The notes under the pieces were generated by a model that saw only the letters and a program-made list of their open reading frames with translations, did not search any database and was not told the origin of the DNA. 64,000 bases of DNA from Costus lasius. Its lineage: Eukaryota > Streptophyta > Magnoliopsida > Zingiberales > Costaceae. The position numbers and the translations under genes were made by a program. The stretch is taken from NCBI GenBank assembly GCA_027563935.2, contig CM050454.1:1162501-1226500 (forward strand). Direction: 5' to 3'. Positions 1-18,172 of this stretch are shown here, in pieces. The number at the start of each line of letters is the position of its first letter. The first letter of the stretch is position 1.

Positions 1-797
1 GGGTTGGCGGAAGCTCTCCAACCTTGTCGCTGCCTACAAGGCAGCCCTCGATCGCCTCGATGCGCTCTCTGAATCCCCTGATCTTACCGATGGCACCCCG
101 ATCACTGGCCTCCCAATCGAAACCAAAGACACCTACCTCTCCGCCTCGCTGCGCTCGCCTCTCGACTCGGCGACGGGAGTACCTTGGAGTCGCCCGACCC
201 TCTCTTCCTGCCTGGGAGTCCTCTACCCTCTTCGGTGGAACTCAAGCTACCACCGGTGGAGCTCTTGCTGGTTATTCTCGTTGCTTGCCGCCCTTTGATC
301 CTTCCTCAAGCAGCGCTCGCCGTTCCTCTTGGCCGGAATCATGCTCTTGTTGGAATTCTCTCAGCCTTCGCATCTTTGCACATTGGCGACTACAGTGGGA
401 GCTGCTACTCGACAGCAAGTCTGATCTTGCTGGTGCCCTGTTTTTGGACTACCTACGCGTAGTCTTGTTTTTTTCTCCTTGGTTCGCTGCCTGCGTGCAG
501 TATCTCTACAAGCTGGATCCAAACTTCCATACAGGTCTTCTACAAGCTGATCGCTCTCTACAACAGCTTGTGTTGCTCTCTACGATGCCTTATGTCGCTC
601 TCTACGACGCCTTACGTCGCTCTCTACGACAGCTTGCATCGCTCTTAACGACGCCTTATGTTACTCTCTACGACAGCTTGCTTGTGACCTGTGTTGTTGT
701 CTTCTTTTTGTACTTGTCCCTTTATTATCTTGTTGTCTCTTTTTATTATGTACAAGCTGGAGCGTAACTGTTATGTATGTTCCAGCTTGAGGGGGAG
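1..797 (+). mobile_element. Internal 3' part of a Copia-type (short-LTR) retroelement, cut by window edge
   Basis: The stretch runs directly into a purine tract (788-797, TTGAGGGGGAG-like) followed by a TGTTAGA LTR start, the usual 3' end of a Copia element, so the interior lies to the left and continues outside the window. No integrase, reverse transcriptase or RNase H motif is readable here. Frame 2 from the window start stays open for about 60 codons (around WRKLSNLVAAYKAAL), which I do not recognise; it may be captured or gag-like sequence. The section 545-690 is a degenerate tandem repeat. The element is probably non-autonomous or a badly decayed copy. Confidence 0.6.
545..690. repeat. 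Degenerate short tandem repeat inside the Copia-type interior
   Basis: Repeats of about 25-30 bases built on the core CTCTCTACGAC(A/G)(G/C)CTT recur at least five times (GCTCTCTACGACGCC and GCTCTCTACGACAGC variants). The copies differ at a few positions, so it is an old expansion. Because the pattern stays open in one frame, a long open frame crosses it, but that is a property of the repeat and not evidence of a protein. Confidence 0.7.
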
Positions 798-949
798 TGT
801 TAGAATAGATAATAGTTAGGGTTATTTTAGCCATATTAGAATTAGGGTTTTATGTACAGTGTTATTGTGTAAGGTATTCAGATTAATGCAATGTAGTCTA
901 TTAGGGTTTTCTCCCCTTTTCTTTCCTCTCTTTCTCATCTCTTCTAACA
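798..949 (+). mobile_element. 3' LTR of the Copia-type element (152 bp)
   Basis: The LTR starts TGTTAGA right after the polypurine tract and ends TCTAACA, a perfect 7-bp inverted terminus. Its 152 bp is short for a plant LTR, in the size class of TRIMs and small Copia elements. The matching 5' LTR and left target duplication lie outside the window, so the insertion cannot be dated or its target duplication confirmed. It lies downstream of the last visible GET1 exon, in the predicted last intron or 3' flank of that gene. Confidence 0.75.
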
Positions 950-1184
950 ATGGACAATGTCAAAAGAAGATAGAAATCCTCAGGAGAAGACTACGCGCAC
1001 ATGGAATGGGAACAATAGGAGGTCAGTTTTCATGTGATTAAAATTTGATTAAAGAAAACGATTATTTAAACCAATAGATGAATATAATTTTTTATCAATG
1101 TGATTTAAGATAACAATGTACAAAAGTAGACATCATTTACTGTAATACTGCATAGATCAAGGAGAAAATGGATTATGACTGTAC

Positions 1185-4100
1185 CAAAAGGCTGCAACAG
1201 ATGCTGAGGCACTGCAGCAACAGGAACCCCCCAAAACCGCAATACAAGAGAACCGTGGAGTAGTACCTACTAAAAATGAGATAATTGAAGAACCTCGCCT
1301 TCCAACAAAGGATACTATGAAAAACCACTTCACCTTGAAAACCATAAGGACTCTTCCACACGCTACATATATCCAGATTTTGTGCTTCTTGTTCTCCTCT
1401 TGCTCTTTTTTGCATTAGATAAACAAAATATATGTTCAGCTCAAGAATTGAGAAAGATGGGGGAATAATTAAAACATACATAAAATAACCAGTGAACTCT
1501 GCAGAATAATTGATGCCCAAAACAATAAGGTCCCAACTCCTAAGTAACAACCTTTCAATGAAATTTCAGGAAATTCAATATTTGAATCGGACCTATTTGC
1601 GTACCAGGTCAGAATAGTGCATAAAAATATGAGAAGTTAAATAATAGTAATAATATTTTTCTCATAGTAAAATTTTAAAAAATATTATGTACAGACAAAG
1701 GGAAATAGATACAAAACAAATAAGAAATGATCAAATGGAAAATTGATGTTTCAAATAGGTTAGTATCTTATGTAATAAAGACAAGGATGATAGTAGAGGG
1801 TAAAATATTTAAAATCATCAAAGGGTATACTAATCTAATAATCAAGGGAAGTACTTTTCAAAAGCAGAAACTGCTCCTGAGCAGCTTCAGCTGTTCATTT
1901 AGCTATTTTCTCAGTTACACATCTCGTTTATCCCATTTGTGTCCTGGAAGTACCTTCTGAGCCCTCCTCAGTTCCTTTTTCCAAGCACACAGAATCTTGC
2001 AGCAAGAAAGATTGTACACTTGTCGAGAGTGAAGCATCATCATTACTTCATTTATATCCATGATTTCAAAAACCAAGAAGAAGAAGATGTTTTTTAATCC
2101 TTGAACCTAGGTCACTTTGACCATTGCAAATCACCCATCAACATGTAAAATGCTAGTGATAAGGAACAAAATTGTAAAAGACCAAAATGCTAACTTATCC
2201 AATGACACGTTGCCAAAGTAGCAAGAATATGCGTACCCCTTTAAAACACAACTCAAATTATGATAACAAAGCTTGAAAAAGGTGGCCATAGAAGTAAGGT
2301 CAATTTATCCCATGGAAGACCCTCATTTAGTGAGTTAACTCGTGGTGAGATTGACCAAATTTAAGATTACCTTTTAAAACTTCATCGAACCACAAAGGTC
2401 CTAATAAACCCAAAGTAAAGTAGGGCAACTCATGCCTAACCTAACTCAAGGTTGGTTCCTCATAACGTCATTGAGTCAGAACCCTTGGACCAACCTAAGC
2501 CAAGGTCCACTAGGTCTGACCAATATAACCAAAGGTAGGAAACAAATTGTATTCATAACCAATTTAAGGGATTGACTTGTTGAATGGAAGATATTGATCA
2601 CTATATCATAGGAATATACATATAGTTCTTATAGTGGCACCTCAAATAGAAAATTGATGTATAAACATCATTGCAAATAGTAGTAATTAGTAACACTACC
2701 ATACTCCAACACATGCATCAAGTCTTGATTTTTGCTGCCACCCGAGAGATATCAATCTAATCTCAAGGGTATGGATACTTGATACGCTAGTGTTGGCACA
2801 AATGAGGCAGTTAATGTTGGCTCTTTAGGCCATACAGTCTGAACATGAATTGAAACATCTCTTGATTCTGAGATTAGAATCTTGTTTTTAAAATTGGAGC
2901 TTTAATATAACATCACAGTGAAAACAATAAATTATAACTGATGTTTACATACTTCTTAGTAGCTCCTTTTCTTTTGTTGTAGCTAGTCGCCTAAGTTTTG
3001 CAGATTGAGCAAAGGTTGAGGGCCTGCATTAAACATAAACAACATATCTCCTCCTCATAAGGTATGCAATAGATACGTGTGCAAAATTAGAATTTTGAGG
3101 CTCTCAGGAACTGTGCATGCTATCAAAATTTATATATCATAAAAGATAGAAAAAAGAAGTGAACTCAAGTACAAAGCAAATGCAGCTAAAGTATAAGGTA
3201 TGCAATAGATACGTTGACAAGGAGCTAGCCTCTTTCAGGAGTTCTTTGATTTCTTCCCGCAATTGAACTTCTTCAGCACTCTTCATTCCATTCTGTAAAA
3301 GAATTATAAAATATATACTTATTTACTCAACAATACAAAGCACCACTTCTTTCAACAAAACATAAAACAGAAAAAAAGAAAATTATATTATATACTAAAA
3401 TAGGACAAGTTGCCTCAAATGGAACAATATTAGAACAATGAAAAGATGAAATAACCGTGAGAAAAGAAGGGAGACTGAATAGTGCACAATCCCTCCAGTA
3501 CGCCCCTGCACCCAATCCTCTTCCCTCCAGTGTTGCACAACTTTCCAATGTTGTTGAGCCCGAGTGTCCCTTACATGCAATTTTCCGTCTCTCAAATATG
3601 ACAACTATTGTTCTCTCCCTTCGATCCACTCTACTAGGAACTACACATGGAAGGACATGATTTGGAGCCGAGGGTGCAAAACTTATATAGGTAGGACCAT
3701 TCAAATCTTTTAGAATTTGCCCCCTACTCAGCAGAAACACCACTCTCTTCTATAGTCTCCCTCAAGAGAGCAAGGAACTTCATCTCTCCATCTAAAAAGG
3801 TGAAGACTCCTGAGTTGATATTACTACCACTAAATCAATTTTGGAGGGGTTCAAGGAGTCAGAAGCAAAACTAAGACTAAGACTCTGCATCGGGCCACTA
3901 CGGACTTCCCACCTCTTCCAATAGAACTTGGAGATCGTTCTTCTACTCTCCTTCTGCTGAATGTGGCCTTAAAGATGTTGCCCTAGGGCATGAAAAGCCA
4001 TACTTTAACAACAAGAAACTTGCCTCTAGTGCTTCAAGGAGGATCCTTGAGCCACTCCCTTGTGGAATTCTTTGTGGAAGCTAGGCCTCCCTTCCCGCTA

Positions 4101-5980
4101 ATCAAGAGAAAAGTTTTGACTATGTGGAAGCACTCAAAAGGCATTAATGTTTTTACCTATCTTAAGGGTTTTATCCTTTTTAGGTTCATCTGCAAGGATA
4201 AACACGTGCCTTAGAGGGAGACCCCTAGCTTGTCAGCCAACTGACTACTAATTTTAAAGCCATGCTATTGGGACTAAAAACTGACATAGGTAGACTTTAC
4301 CTTTTGCCCCATCTAGGTAAAGATTCTTGGCCTTCCCTTGAGTTTGAGGATTCCTTAAATAATTAATTGTGTTGCTAGTGCCATAAGGAAGCCCTTATTT
4401 ATGAACCAGCTCCCAGCTGGATGCACTCAACTCAGTTATGTTTGAGTCTACACCATGATTGACGATGCTTCCTTTCTGAGATCCAAGTGGCTTTAAATGG
4501 TAATAATATCTATTCCATTAGATTTTTGTACAATTGGAAGCCACTTAAGTGTGACTATTACACCATCTTTGGCCACACAACTAGAATTGCTCAACCCATG
4601 CTAAATTGATTGGATCAACAAAACCAAAAGAGAAGACCATTTAAAATAGAACCCAAAAAGGAAGCATGATGAAGTTCATGATCTTCCTCACCTAGTCAAC
4701 AAGGGAAGAAGCTTCAAGGCAAATTCTTAAATTAGGAAGTACACCCAAGAGAGATAAGTGACCCTCTGCCCTCGAATGTCCTACAAGTGTAAGCAACTTC
4801 TTGCGCCTCAATTCATCCCTCATAATCTCAAACCCTAGAGTTAGGGAGAACTTTCCTCTCAAGCTAAATATCTCATCACCTCATAAATCTCCCTACATGA
4901 ACCAGTGGAGGTTGTTGTCAAGTCTAACACAAATAAGGCCCTGGGGTATATGGGTTTAGCGCTCACATCTTCGAAGTATGCTAGTCAACAATTAAGTATG
5001 ATATCCTTAAAGGTACAAGGACTTCTTCTAGCATGGCAGGCTTCTAACACAAGTGAACATAACATCCATTTTTTGGTGCCTAAGCAACAAAATCTATGAA
5101 ATCCCATAGGTTTTGGAGATTACAAGCCTATTTCTGTATGCAAGGTGATTTACTACATCATTTCTAAGGTAATTGCAAATTGAATTTGGGATCTCCTAGT
5201 GATCATTGACTTCTCCCAATATGCTTTTCGAAAGGTAGACTAATTTACAAGAATGTTGCTCTCTCTTATGAAGTCATGCATATTTATAATCTTGACAAGG
5301 GCACACCGCATATGAGTCTCAAGAATGATCTAAGGAAATCCTTTGACACTTAGATGGAACTTCTTGCGTTAGTTATTGAAAGTTTACTCTTTTCCTTGTG
5401 ACGGTGAATTGAATCTCAGAATCCATATAGAACCCTACCTTTCCCATCTCATTAATTGGTTGATACATTGGATTCAGGGGGACACAAGGAGTGAGGCAAG
5501 GCTGCCCCATGGCATCCTACATTTTCATATTGGTGATGTAATATATCTCTGACCTTTTAGCGACAGAAGTGAAAGTTAGTATAATACCCTCTCACTATCC
5601 CTGCATATCTCATTAGCCTATACGATAGCTATTAAGGTTCTATCTCATTTCTCTGAGGAATCTGGGTTTCACTTGCACGGGCAACAGACCCAGAACACTA
5701 TCTCCACCCCTTTCGGAATTCGAGTTGGATAGGACTGAACAAAATCATTTAATAGAAAAACATAAGCTTAGACAACACATATCCACTCCAAATCATCATC
5801 AGGATCAAATTCTTCACCGTCTAATTAAGATTTCCCGACAATCTGCATCCATAACACTGACACGCTAACCTTTTTGACGATCTCGAGGAAGCCATCGAGG
5901 GCTTCCACAACAAAGACAAGGAGGAAGATCGCGAGGGGGGAGAGGAAGACGCCGCCTCCGCCGGAGGTGTCGCCGTCCAT
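1185..5980 (-). CDS. GET1: GET1/WRB-like receptor for tail-anchored protein insertion, 3' end missing
   Basis: Minus-strand exons, in gene order: 5980-5870, 3292-3213, 3023-2953, 1404-1334, 1266-1185. They join in phase and give about 138 residues; the family is about 170-190 aa, so a last exon of roughly 40 residues is not in the window. Exon 1 (MDGDTSGGGG then LSPLAIFLLVFVVEALDGFL) encodes the luminal start and first membrane helix. Exons 2-3 give the cytosolic coiled coil, with EIKELLKEASSLSTPSTFAQ followed by SAKLRRLATTKEKELL, the family hallmark. Exon 5 gives LRFWGVPVAAVPQHLLQPFG, the start of the second membrane region. GET1 with GET2/CAML forms the ER receptor that takes tail-anchored proteins from GET3; that role comes from family knowledge. 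Exon 4 is divergent (HKIWIYVACGRVLMVFK) and its acceptor weak, so decay is possible. A Copia-type LTR lies 235 bp beyond exon 5. Head-to-head with UDP-glucose pyrophosphorylase. Confidence 0.85.
3820..5660 (+). mobile_element. Decayed LINE (non-LTR retrotransposon) in GET1 intron 1, antisense to GET1
   Basis: Broken plus-strand frames read in LINE order. Near 4090-4210 is a DUF4283-like stretch (KRKVLTMWKHSKGINVFTYL). Near 4530-4590 is a zinc-knuckle remnant (CDYYTIFGH). Near 5100-5200 is a reverse-transcriptase motif (YKPISVCKVIYYIISKVIAN). Near 5310-5350 is SLKNDLRKSFDT and near 5480-5540 is GTQGVRQGCPMASYIFILVM, the equivalent of the usual GLRQGDPLSPYLF. Stops and frameshifts are frequent, and the catalytic YxDD region is not readable. 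Ends are approximate; no target duplication or poly(A) tail was identified. The copy is old. Confidence 0.8.
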
Positions 5981-7175
5981 GGTGCTGACCGCCGGGACAG
6001 GGAGGATCTGCCGCGGTTAGGGTCGGACTTCTGAGGACGCGGCCTTGACGTGATCCGGGCTTAAATCGCGGATCTCCAGCAGTTCACTTAAAACCGGTTC
6101 AGTTCTAGATTTATAGAAATCAATTTATACAAAATCAGTTTTTCGATTGGGTAGATTAAAAAAAAATTAAAAATATAATAAAAAAATAATTTAAAAGTAA
6201 ATTTACATAGTAGTGTTATGAGTCATGTTTTGAGTTTGATAAGAATGTCAAATTTTAAATAAAATAATTTATTATATTTCAATTTAATATCACATGTTAA
6301 TAGAGAAATTTTTTAAGAAATAAGGTATCATATTAATTACTTTTATCGTACAATTAAATATTTTTAAATTGACTTATGTTAATTTATTATGTTAAAATGA
6401 CTATTTTATAAAATAAAACATACATGAGATTTATTAGTTCTTATTATTAATATACCCATTTATTTTTTTTGTGGGAGCTAAATATTAAAAAAAATAAAAA
6501 GTAAGATATTTTGGTAGGAAAATGCCTCTATTATTAGATATAAAATTTTAATCCAATAATCTGAGTCCACGTATCTAACAAGAAAATAATTTTATATCTA
6601 AAAGATAGACTCTTTTTATTAAAATAATTTTCTAATATTTCCCCCAATAGAAGCAAGCCACATCGATAGAATTCCTCCGTATATTGTTTTAATAAAGTGA
6701 TGATCGGCTTTACTTTTTTGTTTGTTTAGTAATTAGTAGCAACACTTGTCACGTAGCGTGAAAAAACAAAAAGCATCGAGTTGCGCTCATTCGATAGCGA
6801 TGTTACGGGTCGAATAAAACGACACGCGCCCGTTTTTTCCTAACGTTGTAATAACCGCTACCGCAGTCCAGTTATATGAGTGACGAACCAACGGCCGTAC
6901 TTGGATTCCGCTCGAGCACCGTCCCTTTCGACGATCACGCTTGCGACTACGCGACTACTCGCCACGTGTGCTGACGGGAGCGCTATATGCTGCGAATATC
7001 CCGTTAGAGAATAAACTGACCGTGAGAGTTGCCTTCCCTCCCCCGTTTATCTATAGAGAGTTGCCCTCCCTCACCACACCATCCTCTTTGGCTCACTCCA
7101 ACTTTCATATCCTCTTCAGCTCGCCCGACGCCTCTCGATTCCGCTCCCCCTACCTCCTCCAGATCTTGATCCTGA
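5981..7175. promoter_or_regulatory. Shared upstream region between divergent GET1 and UGPase genes
   Basis: About 1.2 kb separates the two start codons. The half near GET1 is very AT-rich with A/T runs (6080-6700). The half near UGPase is GC-richer, contains a CACGTG-type box (6963-6968, CCACGTGTG context) and ends in a pyrimidine-rich leader (7030-7170) typical of plant 5' UTRs. No clear TATA box could be assigned to either gene. Treating it as a two-way promoter is inference from gene layout only. Confidence 0.4.
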
Positions 7176-15575
<8,400 letters not shown>

Positions 15576-16523
15576 GCATTTCCATGAAGATTTTGTTTGT
15601 GCGGTTTCACAAATCAAGTATATTGAGCATTTCCAGTCTTCTCTTCATTCTGCACTTTCGACTTCGGATTAGAACGGTGTCCCCGATCGATCATTTTGTA
15701 ATGTTTTTTTTCTTTCTCATGCTCCAATAGGCGGGAAATAATTAATGCATAAGAAACGAAGCCATGTGTGTGCTTCTTTAAATTTTCATATTGTTAATTT
15801 CTTTTTCCTTTTTCCTGGTGGTCTTGATCCACGCAACACTACAGAAGAATTCCTGAGCAAATTACATTGCACAACAGTGACTCCAATTATGTGGGCTTGT
15901 GAAAGTAGGATGAGATGAGCAAAATGATAAGGCAAACTCCAGTTGGTGGTGGGCGCTGCGCAAAAATAATGTAGTTTTAGAAATAGAACAAGGGTTTGAT
16001 CAGACCTAAATCTAGCCAAATCTAACTAAAACAAGGCTAGACAATCCGAACCATGCAGAGCGGATCAAACTAGTAAAGGACGACGGTTCTTATGTTTGAT
16101 CCAAGTCGACAACAAAGTAGTTTTGATGTTTGGAAAAAAAAGGATATATGGTCAAAAGATGACAAAGGGTTGCCATAGGAAAGCCTTAAGGTGGTGTGGC
16201 GCTGAATGGAGGCGCAGCTGGTCAGTTGACATGCATCAACGTCAAGCGACGGCGAAAGAATTTTGGCTCACTGAAGAGATCATACTGTGTCTAGAATCTT
16301 GGATAAGAAAATTAGTGTTTGAGCTATCAGTTAAGCCGAATTTGATCCTCCATCAAAGGCAGATGAGCTAATAAAAATATATCTAATTTGAGACTGAGGA
16401 TTTTCTAAATACAGCACGCGTCCACTTAGTTTGAAGAGTATAAAATAACTTCACGGATGATTGAGTGGTTGAGGCGCGTGCCTTGGCTTGGCCATTCATA
16501 ATGACAAGTTGACAACGACGATA
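15576..16523. other. UGPase 3' flank
   Basis: Holds the UGPase 3' UTR (T-rich to about 15800), then unremarkable sequence. A 91-codon open frame at 16096-16371 has no recognisable motif and no splice context, so I do not call it a gene. Confidence 0.5.
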
Positions 16524-16532
16524 GTGTTTAGG

Positions 16533-16953
16533 GAACGCATTTTGCCAGCAGCGCCACTCTGCTCGCCGTCCGTGAGAAGGATTTTGCCATTCTAATGATC
16601 CTAAAATTTTTTTAAAAAATTAGTATAATAATCTACGTAAAATTATTTATCCAATGGTACCAATATTGTTATAGACAAAATCTTCTTCGATGAAAAATAA
16701 AATCATAAAAAAATCATGAAAAAGTAATAGATAATAATAAAATATTATTATAACATATCTTTTATTATCTTTCACGATTTTATTTTTCATCGTAGAAGAT
16801 TTTGTCCATAGTAATATTGGTATCATTGAATAGATAATTTTACGTAGATTATTATACTGATTTTTTTAAAAAATTTTAGAATCATTAGAGTGGCAAAATC
16901 GCCAACCCTTCTCACGGATGGCGAGCAGGTGGCACTGCTCGCAAAATGCGTTC
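16533..16953. mobile_element. Mutator-type foldback MITE with 9-bp target duplication
   Basis: This 421-bp element is almost entirely two inverted arms of about 190-200 bp. It begins GAACGCATTTTGC and ends GCAAAATGCGTTC, exact reverse complements, and the arms stay aligned through TCTACGTAAAATTAT and CAAAATCTTCT-CGATG to an AT-rich centre near 16720-16750. Identical 9-bp copies of GTGTTTAGG flank it (16524-16532, 16954-16962), the length made by MULE transposases. It has no coding content and lies in the UGPase-MLO convergent intergenic region. Arm mismatches are scattered, so it is not brand-new. Confidence 0.92.
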
Positions 16954-17399
16954 GTGTTTAGGTGCCCATTTCATCAGTGTCAATCAGTAGCTTTTTGGAG
17001 TGGCCACATAGGGCTTGTGAGCTGTGCAAAGATCGATGGTGGTCAGCAAAAGATACGAGGTTGAACAATAGTATGTATTTATTCTAATAAACTTAGTAGA
17101 ATAAATACATCGGGTTGGATGTAAGTGTGAATCTGCTTTTGTAAATACTAAGATTAGATAAAATAATAAATTTTAAAATAACATTAATGTGATTCTAAAT
17201 TTAAGATTTGCATTTTCATCAAATGCACAAAGGCTACTTAAAAAGAAAGAAATAATAAGATAGAGTCGAATCTATTATTATTACCGTTAAGATTACAAAG
17301 ACACCTCTCACAAATATGATATTTATTATTTTGAATATGCCACATTGCTCAATAAATAAAATCCCAATTGAGCGAAAGAAATATTTTTTTTTTCTTTTA

Positions 17400-17530
17400 G
17401 GCTGTGTTTCCTTGGATGAAAAATTAAAAGAAAAGAATAGAAAATACATAGAATTTAGCAGCATTTTACGTCTAAATTCAATGTATTTTTCATTCTTTTC
17501 TTCCAGTTTACCGCCCAAAGAAACACACTA
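17400..17530. mobile_element. Small Tourist-type MITE
   Basis: About 131 bp with inverted ends GGCTGTGTTTCCTTGG and CCCAAAGAAACACACTA. Inner arms also pair (AAAATACATAGAATTTAG with CTAAATTCAATGTATTTT). TTA flanks both sides (17397-17399, 17531-17533), as expected of PIF/Harbinger elements. Ends are set by eye, and a 3-bp duplication is weak evidence by itself. Confidence 0.65.
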
Positions 17531-17533
17531 TTA

Positions 17534-18172
17534 AACTTATATTTTAGCACCTACACATCATTTATATAAAACAGTGAGGGAGCTCATATGAGAAGCGGAA
17601 CTACATTGGCCTAAATAGGGGAGCACATATCCAATCCAACCTCGCAGAGAATATGAGAAGGCTTGATGCAAGCGCAAGCGTTGAACTACACTTCATGAGA
17701 TATTCAAAAAGAAAGGAAACATCCAAACTGAAAAAAAAAAAAAAAAGATTATTGAATGAGGTAGACATCATGTGACACTCAGACGACTTTATGATCAAAT
17801 AGCCAAAGGATGGAGATAAAAACATGAGATTCTTGTATGGTGTTGCTACCGGGAGATGGGAGAGAAATTGCGTTACAAGTTGCTCGTGAAAGTGGATTTT
17901 ATATGCAAGATTAACTTCCACAGAGGTAAGCTACTATTTATTGTACCTGAAAAATGAGCTTGCTTGGTGCCCATTTTACAATTATGTTATGATTTTTCAG
18001 CTCATTAATCTCATTGCGTGAGAGATGTTGAAGAAACAGTTCGCTTTACTCTGCAGAAAAATCTTCTTTGCTCATCATATGAAGTATAAAATATAACACT
18101 TTCCACATTCCCTAAACACAAAATTAGAGCAAAAAAGTGTTGGTCGAACCATGCAACTCCTTGCGGTTGCTG
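17534..18172. other. MLO 3' flank
   Basis: Presumed MLO 3' UTR and intergenic sequence on the minus strand. A 106-codon minus-strand open frame (17601-17921) crosses a poly(A) run and shows no family signature. Nothing else is visible. Confidence 0.4.

Noticed and set aside
24..767. 247-codon open frame at the left edge
   Set aside because: Runs across the Copia-type interior and a degenerate tandem repeat, with no recognisable domain. The openness comes from the repeat's composition.
16096..16371. 91-codon frame between UGPase and MLO
   Set aside because: No recognised motif, no neighbouring exons and no coding-like conservation that can be judged here.
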